Shown here: positions 33,499-43,149 of the stretch, one piece after another
Numbering within the stretch: position 1 is the first letter of the stretch
How the letters are laid out: each line of letters opens with the position of its first letter
Notes under the pieces: generated by a model
Seen by the model: the letters and a program-made list of their open reading frames with translations, nothing else
Databases searched by the model: none
Told to the model about the DNA's origin: nothing
Position numbers and translations under genes: made by a program
Assembly (NCBI RefSeq): GCF_900182615.1
Contig: NZ_FXTE01000007.1
Span: forward strand, 108,615-172,614
Origin: Ruegeria faecimaris
GTDB lineage: Bacteria > Pseudomonadota > Alphaproteobacteria > Rhodobacterales > Rhodobacteraceae
Direction: 5' to 3'
DNA: 64,000 bases

Positions 33499-34974
33499 AT
33501 GAAAGACACTGCACTTTCTGCGCGCGATGATATTGCTGACAAATCTTTGGCGCGCAGTTTTTCCTATGTGAATGGTAAATGGTGTGCAGCTTCGTCGGGT
33601 TACACCATCCGCGTCACCGATCCGGCAACTGGCGATGTTATCGGTGAGGCCGCCAGCCTTTCGGCAGAGGAATCCTCTGCCGCCGTGGATGCGGCACAAG
33701 CTGCCTTTCCGACCTGGTCGGGCCTCTTGCCACAAGACCGATCCGCCATTCTGCGCCGTTGGTTCGACCTGATGCTGCACCACAAAGAAGATCTGGCACG
33801 GATCATGGTACTGGAACAGGGCAAGCCCCTGTCCGAGGCGCGCGGTGAAATTGATTATGCTGCGTCTTTTGTAGAATTCTACGCCGAAGAGGCCAAGCGA
33901 CCCAATATTGAAGGCGTCACCAGCCATCTGCCCGATGCCGAGGTCGAGGTTTGGCTAGAGCCGGTCGGGGTGGTGGCAATGATCACTCCGTGGAATTTCC
34001 CTGCTGCCATGCTGACCCGCAAAGCAGCAGCAGCCATGGCAGTGGGATGTACGGTTGTGGCTCACCCCTCAGGTGAAACCCCGTTTTCGGCCCTCGCGTT
34101 GGCTGAACTGGCGGAAAAGGCGGGTATTCCGGCGGGCGTGTTCAACGTGGTCACCGGCCAGGCCTCGACCGTGGTCGAACCTTGGACGAAAGACACCCGT
34201 GTTCGGGCACTCTCGTTCACAGGCTCCACCGAAATCGGACGGTTACTTTACCGTCAGTCCGCCGACACAGTGAAAAAACTTGTAATGGAACTAGGCGGGC
34301 ATGCACCGGTGATTGTGTTCAAAGGGGCCGATCTTGAAATTGCGGTTTCTGAAACGATCAAGGCCAAATTCGCCACATCCGGGCAGGACTGTCTTGGCGC
34401 CAATCGGATATTTGTGGAGCGCTCAATTTACGACGCATTCTGCTCGCAGTTCACCGAAGCGACCCGCAGGCTGTCCCTTGGCATCGGTATGGACGACCCC
34501 GACATCGGCCCTCTGATGAATGAAAAGGCGGTTCAAAAGCAGGAAGAACATGTCGCTGATGCGCTGGCCAAGGGGGCCAAACTGGCGTGCGGAGGTGCAA
34601 GGGATCCTCTCGGCCCGCTGTTTTATCAGCCCACGGTTCTGACCGACGTGCCCGCCGATGCCGTGCTTATGTCAGAGGAAACATTTGGCCCTGTGGCGGC
34701 CATTGCGCCCTTTGATACCGAAGAAGAGGTGATCGCCCGGGCCAATGACACCGAATACGGTTTGGTTGCATATCTGCATAGCCATGACCCACGCCGTATT
34801 TACCGCGTATCTCGTGCATTGCAATTTGGCATGGTGGCGGTGAATCGCACCAAGGTCACCGGCGCGCCGATCCCCTTTGGCGGCACCAAACAATCCGGTC
34901 TGGGCCGTGAGGGGGCAAGACGGGGAATGGAAGAGTTTACCGAAATCAAATATGTCTGCCGCGACTGGGCATGA
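33499..34974 (+). CDS. doeC: Aspartate-semialdehyde dehydrogenase DoeC (succinate-semialdehyde dehydrogenase-like)
   Basis: A 491-residue aldehyde dehydrogenase of the GabD group. The catalytic cysteine is in FATSGQDCLGANR (about residue 300), the general-base glutamate in MELGGHAPV (about 265) and the cofactor motif in TPWNFPAAM. In the ectoine pathway it oxidises L-aspartate-4-semialdehyde to aspartate. ATG at 33499 begins MKDTAL; the frame extends upstream only into the hairpin spacer. It overlaps the region before doeD by sharing the ATGAGGAG junction. Confidence 0.92.
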   Translation: MKDTALSARDDIADKSLARSFSYVNGKWCAASSGYTIRVTDPATGDVIGEAASLSAEESSAAVDAAQAAFPTWSGLLPQDRSAILRRWFDLMLHHKEDLARIMVLEQGKPLSEARGEIDYAASFVEFYAEEAKRPNIEGVTSHLPDAEVEVWLEPVGVVAMITPWNFPAAMLTRKAAAAMAVGCTVVAHPSGETPFSALALAELAEKAGIPAGVFNVVTGQASTVVEPWTKDTRVRALSFTGSTEIGRLLYRQSADTVKKLVMELGGHAPVIVFKGADLEIAVSETIKAKFATSGQDCLGANRIFVERSIYDAFCSQFTEATRRLSLGIGMDDPDIGPLMNEKAVQKQEEHVADALAKGAKLACGGARDPLGPLFYQPTVLTDVPADAVLMSEETFGPVAAIAPFDTEEEVIARANDTEYGLVAYLHSHDPRRIYRVSRALQFGMVAVNRTKVTGAPIPFGGTKQSGLGREGARRGMEEFTEIKYVCRDWA

Positions 34975-34985
34975 GGAGTGAAAAG

Positions 34986-36359
34986 ATGCTGAAGAACGAT
35001 CAACTTGACCAATGGGACCGCGAGAACTTTTTCCATCCCTCCACTCATCTGGCCCAGCACGCGCGAGGCGAAACAGCGACCCGTGTGATCAAAACCGCAA
35101 GCGGGGTCCATATCGAAGACCGTGATGGTACCAAATTGCTGGACGCCTTTGCAGGACTTTATTGCGTGAATGTGGGCTATGGCCGTCAGGAAATTGCCGA
35201 AGCGATTGCGGATCAAGCCCGCGAGTTGGCCTATTATCATTCCTACGTGGGCCACGGCACAGAAGCCTCCATCACGCTGTCCAAGATGATCCTTGATCGC
35301 GCGCCTTCGAATATGTCCAAGGTCTATTTCGGCCTGGGCGGTTCAGATGCAAATGAGACCAACGTCAAATTAATATGGTATTACAACAATATCCTGGGCC
35401 GCCCCGAAAAGAAAAAGATCATCTCGCGCTGGCGAGGGTATCATGGCTCGGGCCTTGTCACCGGGTCGCTGACTGGGCTGGAACTATTCCACAAAAAGTT
35501 CGATCTGCCGCTCACGCAGGTGGTTCATACCGAAGCGCCCTATTATTTCCGCCGCGATAATCTGGACCAAAGCGAAGCCGAATTCGTCGCGCATTGCGTT
35601 ACTGAACTGGAGGCGCTGATTGAACGTGAAGGCGCTGATACAATCGCCGCGTTTATTGGCGAGCCGGTGCTGGGAACCGGTGGTATCGTGCCCCCGCCCG
35701 AATGCTACTGGGCCGCCATCCAGGGCGTATTGCGCAAGCATGATATCCTGTTGGTTGCCGATGAAGTTGTGACCGGGTTTGGCCGCCTGGGCAGCATGTT
35801 CGGGTCGGAGCATTACGGCTTGGAATCTGATATCATCACCATCGCCAAAGGCCTCACCTCGGCCTACGCGCCACTGTCAGGTTCGATTGTTTCTGAAAAA
35901 GTGTGGAAGGTGCTGGAACAGGGCACGGATGAAAACGGCGCCATCGGCCACGGCTGGACCTATTCGGCACACCCGATCGGGGCGGCGGCCGGTGTGGCAA
36001 ACCTCAAACTGATTGATGATCTGAACCTGATCGAAAACGCAGGCAAAGTCGGCGCTTATCTGAAGCAGTCGATGAAGGATGCACTGTCAGCACACGCCAA
36101 TGTCGGCGATGTGCGCGGCGAAGGAATGTTGTGCGCGGTCGAGTTCGTGAAGGATAAAGATAGCCGCACCTTCTTTGACTCCGCGGACAAGATCGGCCCG
36201 CAAGTCTCAGCCGCTCTTTTGGCACAGGATAAGGTCATCGCACGCGCTATGCCGCAAGGCGACATCTTGGGCTTCGCGCCACCGTTTTGCCTGAGTCGTG
36301 AAGAAGCTGATACCGTCGTCGCCGCAACTCTGCGCGCGGTTACAGCAGTATTAGGCTAG
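34986..36359 (+). CDS. doeD: Diaminobutyrate transaminase DoeD
   Basis: A 457-residue class III aminotransferase. The PLP lysine is in TIAKGLTSAYAPLSG (about residue 288), with the preceding DEVVTGFGRLG and the GYHGSGLVTG segment. It converts L-2,4-diaminobutyrate to aspartate semialdehyde, the DoeC substrate. GAGGAG at 34973-34978 is well spaced from ATG 34986; the ATG at 34971 overlaps the doeC stop and is poorly placed. It is the last gene of the ectoine operon. Confidence 0.93.
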   Translation: MLKNDQLDQWDRENFFHPSTHLAQHARGETATRVIKTASGVHIEDRDGTKLLDAFAGLYCVNVGYGRQEIAEAIADQARELAYYHSYVGHGTEASITLSKMILDRAPSNMSKVYFGLGGSDANETNVKLIWYYNNILGRPEKKKIISRWRGYHGSGLVTGSLTGLELFHKKFDLPLTQVVHTEAPYYFRRDNLDQSEAEFVAHCVTELEALIEREGADTIAAFIGEPVLGTGGIVPPPECYWAAIQGVLRKHDILLVADEVVTGFGRLGSMFGSEHYGLESDIITIAKGLTSAYAPLSGSIVSEKVWKVLEQGTDENGAIGHGWTYSAHPIGAAAGVANLKLIDDLNLIENAGKVGAYLKQSMKDALSAHANVGDVRGEGMLCAVEFVKDKDSRTFFDSADKIGPQVSAALLAQDKVIARAMPQGDILGFAPPFCLSREEADTVVAATLRAVTAVLG

Positions 36360-36373
36360 GGGATGTCTGTCTC

Positions 36374-36432
36374 GCCCACCCTTGGCTGAGTGGATAGTGG
36401 TCGACATTACCGCATCAAACTCCGGGGTGGGC
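36374..36432 (+). repeat. Inverted repeat after doeD
   Basis: GCCCACCC (36374-36381) and GGGTGGGC (36425-36432) are exact 8-base arms separated by 43 bases, beginning 15 bases after the doeD stop. It could be the base of a larger fold at the end of the operon transcript. The remaining sequence to 36630 shows no clear gene. Confidence 0.3.
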
Positions 36433-36630
36433 ACAGCACTCGATTGAGACCGCTTTGATTTGGCAATATTGCCTGGATCAGGCCGCAATTCCAAGATTCC
36501 TTACTATACGGCCCAATCCGGTCAAAGCGGCCAAGATTGAAACTTGAAACAAGCACACGTCACAATTGTCGCAATGTGCTACAGACCAGATATTATCAAT
36601 CATGGGTAGAGCGGCGGAAAAGTCCGCAAC

Positions 36631-37001
<371 letters not shown>

Positions 37002-37142
37002 ATACAGGTACTGCAGAAGCAGTGGGCGGACGTTTATGAGACAGTGGCGCTAAGCGCAAGTCCAAAAACAGGCGTCGCCGTTAAAATTTTGCAACCAGAT
37101 TGCAAATGGCGCGAGGCGGCGCGAGGCCGCCTCTGACCGTGA

Positions 37143-37469
37143 TCAGCTATCGTCCTCTGCTGGAATGTCAGTGATGTCGTCCAGCGGAACTTCATCACTG
37201 CTGTCATCATCGTCATCCAGCAGATCATCATCCAGATCGACGTCGACATCGTCGTCGTCATCCAGAACCAGTTCTTCCTCAGGCGCGTTTTCGCGCGCCT
37301 TGGCCGATGCGGCATCTTCTGCATCTGCTGCGATCATCCGGCTTTTACCGGTTTCGAGTTCCACGATCTCGCCGGTATAAGGGCTAACGATCGGGTCTTT
37401 GTTCAGGTCATAAAACCGTTTGCCGGTGGTCGGGCAAACGCGCTTTACACCCCATTCTTCCTTGGGCAT
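37143..37469 (-). CDS. TIGR02300 family protein (FYDLN acid)
   Basis: A 108-residue protein starting MPKEEWGVKRVCPTTGKRFYDLN, the hallmark of the family; CPTTG and an SPYTGE segment resemble half of a zinc ribbon. The C-terminal half is extremely acidic, with long aspartate runs (about residues 66-90), and is probably disordered. Function unknown; the family is common in alphaproteobacteria. ATG at 37469 follows GGGGATTGG; a TTG two codons earlier is unlikely. Confidence 0.88.
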   Translation of the reverse strand: MPKEEWGVKRVCPTTGKRFYDLNKDPIVSPYTGEIVELETGKSRMIAADAEDAASAKARENAPEEELVLDDDDDVDVDLDDDLLDDDDDSSDEVPLDDITDIPAEDDS

Positions 37470-37569
37470 GTCCAATCCCCTTGATATCAGGTGAGTCGTA
37501 TCGACGATTCAGGTCAGGTGCCACAAGCAGCGGGCACTGTCAAAGCCTTTGAGCAGGAGAAACAGACCT

Positions 37570-38265
37570 ATGGGAGATCACGCACTGCCAGGATCGCCTC
37601 CGGTGCCGCTGACATTGCGCAAATCGGCGCGGGCACGGCGGATCAGTCTGCGTATATCCCAGTTGGACGGGCGTGTTACACTGACCTATCCAAATGGCGT
37701 TGCTGAATCAGATGCGTTGAACTTTGCCCGCCAAAAAGAAAGCTGGATTCGGCAGCACCTGAGTGATCGGCCAGACCCCTCGGTGGTTCAATTTGGGCAG
37801 CATATTCCTGTTGAGGGCACCCAACGGCGCATTGTCCGGGCAACGGGCCGACGCGTTCTGTTGCAGGCGGACCAGATTTCAGTACCTGAAGGCGCTGAAG
37901 CGCGACGTTTGGCGCGCTTTTTGAAAGAACTGGCACGCGACCGGCTGACCGGCGCATGTGATGACTACGCAGCGATGTTGGGTAGGGCTTATGCCAGCAT
38001 CTCCATTCGGGATACCCGATCGCGCTGGGGATCATGCAGTTCTGAGGGTGGGTTGATGTTTTCCTGGCGGCTGATTCTCGCTCCACCAGACGTCCTGCAT
38101 TATGTTGCCGCACATGAGGTGGCGCATCTGGCCGAGATGAACCATTCCCCTGCCTTTTGGGCCCAGGTCGAGCGGTTATTCGGAGATTACAAAGAACAGC
38201 GGCGCTGGCTGCGCGACAACGGGGCGCAGTTGCATCAGTTCAGATTTGACGCGCCTGCGAGTTGA
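37570..38265 (+). CDS. YgjP/DUF45-type zinc metallohydrolase
   Basis: A 231-residue protein of the M48-related YgjP family. HEVAHLAEMNHSPAFW near residue 178 gives the HExxH zinc site with the third histidine; RSRWGSCSSEGGLMFSWRL upstream is the other conserved block. Role in the cell is not established. ATG at 37570 is preceded by AGGAG at 37555; TTG at 37549 is the longer alternative. Confidence 0.9.
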   Translation: MGDHALPGSPPVPLTLRKSARARRISLRISQLDGRVTLTYPNGVAESDALNFARQKESWIRQHLSDRPDPSVVQFGQHIPVEGTQRRIVRATGRRVLLQADQISVPEGAEARRLARFLKELARDRLTGACDDYAAMLGRAYASISIRDTRSRWGSCSSEGGLMFSWRLILAPPDVLHYVAAHEVAHLAEMNHSPAFWAQVERLFGDYKEQRRWLRDNGAQLHQFRFDAPAS

Positions 38266-38295
38266 CCTGTGCGGTGTTTGTGATCACATAGAGAC

Positions 38296-38943
38296 ATGTT
38301 GAACACACGCCCCTCGGAAACGCAGACCGCAACGCATGACCGGGTGTACCGGGCCCTGCGATCCCGCATCATGCATGGCGACATCGCCCCCGGTCAGGCA
38401 CTGACCTTAAGGGGAATTGGGAAAGAGTTTGGTGTCTCGATGACTCCGGCCCGCGAGGCGGTGCGTCGGCTTGCGGCTGAAGGGGCGCTGTTTCTGTCGT
38501 CCTCGGGCCGCGTCTCGACGCCCGAGCTGACCAATGACCGGATCGAAGAGCTTGCTGCGCTGCGGGCCTTGCTTGAGGTCGAGCTGGCCAGCCGGGCATT
38601 GCCCCGTGCGCATATTGCCCTGATTGAGCGATTGCAGAGCATCAACATGACGGTAGCCGAGATGGTCACCAAACGTGATGCCGTTGGATATATTCGCACC
38701 AATCTGGAGTTTCACCGAACTCTGTATCTGCGGGCGCAGGCCCCAGCGATGCTGGCGATTGCCGAAACCGTATGGTTGCAGCTTGGGCCGACGATGCGCG
38801 CGCTTTATGGGCGGCTGCGGCGAACGGAACCACCGCATCACCACAAGCTGATAATTGCGGCGCTAAAGGCCGGGGATGAGCCGGGTCTGCGCCTTGCGGT
38901 TCGCTCGGATGTTACACAGGGCCTGCGGATGCTGGTCAGCTAA
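38296..38943 (+). CDS. GntR-family regulator, FCD subfamily
   Basis: A 215-residue regulator: winged helix at about 12-75 (VYRALRSRIMHGDIAPGQALT, then FGVSMTPAREAVRRLAAEG) and an FCD helical domain with NLEFHRTLYLRA (likely metal-ligand histidine). It stands between a metallohydrolase and a lytic transglycosylase gene, so its target is not evident. Confidence 0.88.
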   Translation: MLNTRPSETQTATHDRVYRALRSRIMHGDIAPGQALTLRGIGKEFGVSMTPAREAVRRLAAEGALFLSSSGRVSTPELTNDRIEELAALRALLEVELASRALPRAHIALIERLQSINMTVAEMVTKRDAVGYIRTNLEFHRTLYLRAQAPAMLAIAETVWLQLGPTMRALYGRLRRTEPPHHHKLIIAALKAGDEPGLRLAVRSDVTQGLRMLVS

Positions 38944-39054
38944 GCGGCTTGTTGCCGAAGCTGCCGAAATCGCCCGGTTCGGTATCGCTGTTCTGGCCCC
39001 GGCGATTTCTCTGCGCTAGGCTGTGAGAAATCACAATAAGAGCAGTTTTCAACC

Positions 39055-40185
39055 ATGATTGATCGACGGTTATTTTCCCTTGGGCTGGGCTCCGGCTTGT
39101 TGGTTGCCTGTACGGACAGCGTGCCTTCTTCTTCGGCGCCGGCCACGCGCACGCAACCGGTTCGGAACGCGGGCTGGGACGCCTGGGTGGCGGGCTTCAA
39201 AAGCCGCGCGGCCGCACAAGGGATTTCGCAAAGCACAATTAACCGCGCCTTCCAGGGCGCCGGATATCTGCCCGGAGTGATCGAGCGGGACCGAAATCAG
39301 GTCGAGTTCAAGAGGTCGCTTGAAGACTACCTGGCGATTGCAACCTCGGATGAACGGATCGCGACCGGCAAGCAAATGCTGGTGCGTCATGCGGGAACGC
39401 TGTCTCAGATCGAGGCGCAGTACGGCGTGGACAAAGAAGTTGTCGTGGCAATTTGGGGGCTTGAAAGCCGTTATGGTGCGCGGCGTGGGGATGTGCCTGT
39501 TGTATCGGCCCTGTCGACGCTGGCCTATGACGGTCGGCGCGGGCAGTTCTTTGAGAGCCAACTGATGGCAACGATGAAGATTCTGCAGAACGGCGACACG
39601 GCGCCTGCCAACATGACAGGTAGCTGGGCCGGTGCCATGGGGCACACGCAGTTCATCCCGACCTCTTATCTGGCCTATGCGGTAGATTTCACCGGCGATG
39701 GACGGCGCGATATCTGGTCCGACGACCCAACGGATTCGCTGGCATCAACGGCGGCTTATCTGGCGCGTTCCGGTTGGGTGCGTGGGCAGCCCTGGGGCGG
39801 TGAGGCCGGGACGGTATCCGGTACGCCGGTTGCTGTGCTGCAACCCCAGGTGCCAGGGCCCCGCATTGCCGTGTTCCGCAATTTTCAGGTGATCAAACGG
39901 TATAATAACTCGGACAGCTATGCGATCGGGGTAGGGCATCTATCAGACCGAATTGCCGGAGGGGCGCCGTTCCAGGCCTCGTTCGGCCCGGATGAGACTG
40001 GGCTGACACTTGAGAACCGCAAAGAGTTGCAGCGCCGTTTGACATCCGCGGGCTACGATACGCAAGGGGCGGATGGTGTCATCGGGAATAACACGACATC
40101 CGCGATTTCTGCGTACCAGCGGGCCAATGGGCTGCCCGCGACCGGAGAGCCCTCAGTTGCGCTGCTGAGGCAGTTGGGGGGCTGA
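39055..40185 (+). CDS. Lytic murein transglycosylase B-type lipoprotein with peptidoglycan-binding domain
   Basis: A 376-residue envelope enzyme that cleaves the glycan strand of peptidoglycan. A lipobox LVAC places the lipidated cysteine at residue 19. The SLT_2/MltB domain spans about 40-300, with the catalytic glutamate in WGLESRYGARRG (about residue 142) and GSWAGAMGHTQFIPTSY. A C-terminal PG_binding_1 domain (about 315-372, LQRRLTSAGYDTQGADGVIGN) anchors it to the wall. This two-domain form is usual in the Rhodobacteraceae. Confidence 0.92.
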   Translation: MIDRRLFSLGLGSGLLVACTDSVPSSSAPATRTQPVRNAGWDAWVAGFKSRAAAQGISQSTINRAFQGAGYLPGVIERDRNQVEFKRSLEDYLAIATSDERIATGKQMLVRHAGTLSQIEAQYGVDKEVVVAIWGLESRYGARRGDVPVVSALSTLAYDGRRGQFFESQLMATMKILQNGDTAPANMTGSWAGAMGHTQFIPTSYLAYAVDFTGDGRRDIWSDDPTDSLASTAAYLARSGWVRGQPWGGEAGTVSGTPVAVLQPQVPGPRIAVFRNFQVIKRYNNSDSYAIGVGHLSDRIAGGAPFQASFGPDETGLTLENRKELQRRLTSAGYDTQGADGVIGNNTTSAISAYQRANGLPATGEPSVALLRQLGG

Positions 40186-40188
40186 GGG

Positions 40189-41151
40189 TTACGCAGCCAG
40201 CCCTTTTGAGCCGATGTCGAGGAATTTTTGACGACGATCTCTGATCAGGGCGGCGGAATCCTTGCCGTCCAGATCCTTGAGCATCGCCGTAATCGCATCC
40301 CGCACGGAGTCCACGGTCGCAGCGCGATCGCGATGTGCGCCGCCCTTGGGTTCCGAAATGATCCGGTCGCAAACGCCCAGCTTGTGCAGGTCTTGCGCGG
40401 TCAGCCGCAACGCTTCGGCTGCTTCGCGCATTTTCTCTGAATCTTTCCAAAGGATCGAGGCGCAGCCTTCGGGTGAAATGACCGAATAGACCGAATGCTC
40501 CAGCATCGCGACACGGTTTGCCGTTGCAAAAGCCACTGCACCGCCTGATCCACCTTCGCCGATGATGACCGAGACCAACGGGACGCCGATCTTCAGGCAC
40601 ATTTCGGTCGAGCGGGCAATCGCCTCGGACTGGCCGCGCTCTTCGGCGCCTTTGCCGGGATAGGCGCCAGCCGTGTCGATCAAGGTGATAACCGGCAGTC
40701 CAAAGCGTCCTGCCATTTCCATCAGTCGGACAGCCTTGCGATACCCTTCGGGGCGAGCCATGCCGAAATTGCGTTCGATGCGCGATTTGGTGTCGCTGCC
40801 CTTTTCGTGGCCGATCACCATAACGGGTTGATCGTTGAACCGCGCCAGACCGCCGATCACGGCCAGGTCGTCAGCAAAATTCCGATCGCCTGCCAGAGGT
40901 GTGAATTCGGTGAACAGATCTTCCACGTAGTCTTTGCAATGGGGACGTCCAGGGTGACGAGCGACCTGACATTTTCTCCATGGCGTCAGATCGGCATAGA
41001 GTTCGTCCAACAGCTTTTCAGCCTTGGCATCCAGAGCGGCGGCCTCTGCGGCCACATCCATCTCTTCATTGGCGCGCGCCAGTGCACGCAGTTCCTCGGC
41101 CTTTCCTTCGATCTCGGCCAAAGGTTTTTCGAATTCCAGATACTGGGTCAT
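40189..41151 (-). CDS. accA: Acetyl-CoA carboxylase carboxyltransferase subunit alpha
   Basis: A 320-residue protein of full family length. It transfers the carboxyl group from biotin to acetyl-CoA together with AccD, the first step of fatty-acid synthesis. The N-terminal [32 protein letters not shown] near residue 85, [22 protein letters not shown] near 160 and [38 protein letters not shown] (in parts, 200-240) are all conserved. ATG at 41151 was chosen; the upstream TTG is improbable. Confidence 0.96.
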   Translation of the reverse strand: MTQYLEFEKPLAEIEGKAEELRALARANEEMDVAAEAAALDAKAEKLLDELYADLTPWRKCQVARHPGRPHCKDYVEDLFTEFTPLAGDRNFADDLAVIGGLARFNDQPVMVIGHEKGSDTKSRIERNFGMARPEGYRKAVRLMEMAGRFGLPVITLIDTAGAYPGKGAEERGQSEAIARSTEMCLKIGVPLVSVIIGEGGSGGAVAFATANRVAMLEHSVYSVISPEGCASILWKDSEKMREAAEALRLTAQDLHKLGVCDRIISEPKGGAHRDRAATVDSVRDAITAMLKDLDGKDSAALIRDRRQKFLDIGSKGLAA

Positions 41152-41266
41152 GACGCCTCTCAACGCGGAAGTTCCCTGCTATATGGCCTGACGTTGCCCC
41201 GGATGCAACTCAGCAAGATTTAAAGGGTTGGTAGGGGTGACCGTATTCACCCTCAAAAGGACCTTG

Positions 41267-41278
41267 ATGACCGGTCAT
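41267..41278. promoter_or_regulatory. 12-bp palindrome ATGACCGGTCAT upstream of accA
   Basis: A perfect palindrome 116 bases before the accA start, in the gap between accA and the LysE exporter gene. A second small inverted repeat, GGGTGA/TCACCC, is at 41235-41252. They may be an operator and the exporter's terminator. Function is not established. Confidence 0.3.
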
Positions 41279-41297
41279 TGCTAGCCTTCGAACGTTC

Positions 41298-41894
41298 TCA
41301 AACGGGCCAAAGCACAGGGTAGAGCGACGCGACCAGCAGCCCCGCCATCACCCAGTTGAACAGCATCAGTCGGTGTGGGTTCGTGAGAATCCGCGCCATC
41401 TGCTGCCCGAGTACCGTCCACGTGCTGACCGAAGGTAAATTGATTGCGCCGAAAACAATCGCGACACCAACGATGGCGTTCAGGGAGCGATCGGGAGTGT
41501 ATACGGTTGTTGCTGTCAGGGCCATGGCCCAGGCTTTTGGATTGACCCATTGGAATGCTGCGGCCTGTAAAAACGTCATCGGTGTCCCCGCAGGTGCGCC
41601 CGCTTCGGCTGGGGCCGAATGCGCGATTTTCCATGCCAGATACAGCAGATAGGCCACCGACGCCGCTTTCAACACGGTATAGCTGATCGGATAGGCATCA
41701 AACACCTGCACCAGCCCCGTTCCGACCAGAAGGACCATGACTGTAAAGCCCAACCCGATTCCGAACATATGTGGGATTGTGCGTCGAAACCCGAAATTCG
41801 CGCCCGAGGCCATCAGCATCAGGTTATTGGGTCCCGGCGTGATCGACGAGACGAAGGCAAAGGTGACGAGGGCAAATAGCAATTCAGGGTTCAT
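41298..41894 (-). CDS. LysE/RhtB-family amino acid exporter
   Basis: A 198-residue inner-membrane protein with five or six spans. The N-terminal SSITPGPNNLMLMASGANFGFRRTIPH is the LysE family signature. ATG at 41894 opens this segment; upstream codons are not conserved. It is divergent from an Lrp-type regulator gene 73 bases away, the usual arrangement for an exporter induced by its amino acid. Confidence 0.92.
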   Translation of the reverse strand: MNPELLFALVTFAFVSSITPGPNNLMLMASGANFGFRRTIPHMFGIGLGFTVMVLLVGTGLVQVFDAYPISYTVLKAASVAYLLYLAWKIAHSAPAEAGAPAGTPMTFLQAAAFQWVNPKAWAMALTATTVYTPDRSLNAIVGVAIVFGAINLPSVSTWTVLGQQMARILTNPHRLMLFNWVMAGLLVASLYPVLWPV

Positions 41895-41947
41895 AGCGCA
41901 GATAATTGATAGATTCCGCCCAAATGAAATTGCGTTTGCGCTGGCTA

Positions 41948-41964
41948 TTGCGGTAATTCTGCAA
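41948..41964. promoter_or_regulatory. Candidate Lrp-type operator between lysE-type and lrp-type genes
   Basis: TTGCGGTAATTCTGCAA is an imperfect 17-bp palindrome with an AT-rich centre, the shape of Lrp/AsnC binding sites. It lies just before the regulator's ATG (41968) and within the divergent promoter region. Inference from shape and position. Confidence 0.4.
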
Positions 41965-41967
41965 TTA

Positions 41968-42420
41968 ATGATCAAGTTGGATGGAATAAATCGCCATATA
42001 TTGCGTGAGCTGACGCGTGATGGGCGGATAAGCAACCTTGAATTGGCCGATCGGGTCGGGCTGTCAGCCTCGGCCTGTTTGCGCCGTGTTCAGGAATTAG
42101 AGCGCGCGGGCGTGATCTCGGGCTATCGTGCTGTATTGAACCCACCTGCGCTGGGCATCGGCTTTGTCGCCTATATTGGCGTGGGGCTGGGCGAACATAC
42201 AAAGGCCGCTCAGGAAGGGTTCGAGCGTGCATTGCAGCGCGCGCCTGAAGTGGTGGAGTGCCATAACATCACCGGCACGATCGAATACCTGTTGCGCGTG
42301 GAATGTGCAGATCTGTCGTCTTACAAAACTTTTCACACCGAAGTTCTGGGGACTTTGCCCCATGTCACGTCGATCACGTCCTATGTCGTCATGGGCTCGC
42401 CCAAGGATATGCGGGCCTGA
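41968..42420 (+). CDS. Lrp/AsnC-family regulator
   Basis: A 150-residue regulator: helix-turn-helix (INRHILRELTRDGRISNLELADRVGLSASACLRR over residues 6-40, in parts) and a C-terminal RAM ligand domain ending in TSYVVMGSPKDMRA. The frame is open far upstream, but ATG at 41968 begins at the conserved MIKLDGIN. It probably activates the divergent LysE-type exporter gene in response to an amino acid. Confidence 0.9.
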   Translation: MIKLDGINRHILRELTRDGRISNLELADRVGLSASACLRRVQELERAGVISGYRAVLNPPALGIGFVAYIGVGLGEHTKAAQEGFERALQRAPEVVECHNITGTIEYLLRVECADLSSYKTFHTEVLGTLPHVTSITSYVVMGSPKDMRA

Positions 42421-42537
42421 CATTGGAAAGATGATTCTGTACCGACTTGCCGGAGTTGGATTCACGTTTTACTGTCTTGCCAAAGAATTGACCAAAAATG
42501 GGGACAACCCCAACCGGTCGTATTCAGGGAGAAGACG

Positions 42538-43116
42538 ATGAAACTTGTTCGGACCGGAGCACTGGTCGCAACTTTGGTGATGATTGCGGGTGCATCTTTT
42601 GCAGCTCCGTTAAAACTGCAACCTGCCAACCCACAGCCCAGCCCCAAGGCGGGATTGAATGTGAATTACTTTGGCACTGGCAATCAACACAAGAAGATCC
42701 GAGATCTGAGCCATGCAAAAAGCATGCTGTCTAAAGCGCAGCCCGGACAACCGTTGCGGGGCTTGGATTACAGGGACACCAGTAAGGGTCAGGACGTCAT
42801 GACGTTTGACGGCGCTTACAATGTCGCCGCCGAGATTACGGGGTACATGCGGTTCGACTCTGCTGGAATCTACGAGTTGGAAACGTGGTCAAATGACGGG
42901 ATAGAGGCATTCGTCGGAGGCCAGAACATTGGACAAGTCTCGGGCATTCAGGGCTGCGAGGCCAATCAGCGGACCGAAGTCGATGTGCCCAAAGCCGGGT
43001 GGTACGCGCTCAAGATCATCTATTTCCAGAAGCTCGGGACATCCTGTCTGATGATGAAATCTGGTAAAAAGGGTGAACGCTTCACCTGGACGCCCAATGA
43101 TGTCTTCGGACGGTAA
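42538..43116 (+). CDS. Secreted PA14-like domain protein
   Basis: A 192-residue protein with a signal peptide ending SFA before APLKL. The mature part has GLNVNYFGTG at its start, then ITGYMRFDSAGIYELETWSNDGIEAFVGGQNI and AGWYALKIIYFQ, a pattern of PA14-type beta-barrel domains that bind carbohydrate or surface ligands. Two cysteines (IQGCEAN and TSCLMM) probably form a disulfide. GGGAGAAGACG precedes the ATG. Function unknown. Confidence 0.7.
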   Translation: MKLVRTGALVATLVMIAGASFAAPLKLQPANPQPSPKAGLNVNYFGTGNQHKKIRDLSHAKSMLSKAQPGQPLRGLDYRDTSKGQDVMTFDGAYNVAAEITGYMRFDSAGIYELETWSNDGIEAFVGGQNIGQVSGIQGCEANQRTEVDVPKAGWYALKIIYFQKLGTSCLMMKSGKKGERFTWTPNDVFGR

Positions 43117-43120
43117 GAGA

Positions 43121-43145
43121 AAGGCGCCCGGTGGGGCGCCTTTTT
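43121..43145. terminator. Rho-independent terminator between convergent genes
   Basis: AAGGCGCC and GGCGCCTT form a GC-rich stem around CGGTGG followed by TTTTT (43141-43145). It lies between the plus-strand PA14-like gene and the minus-strand malyl-CoA lyase gene. The run of A before the stem is short, so it mainly serves the plus strand but may act on both. Confidence 0.85.
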
Positions 43146-43149
43146 ACGT

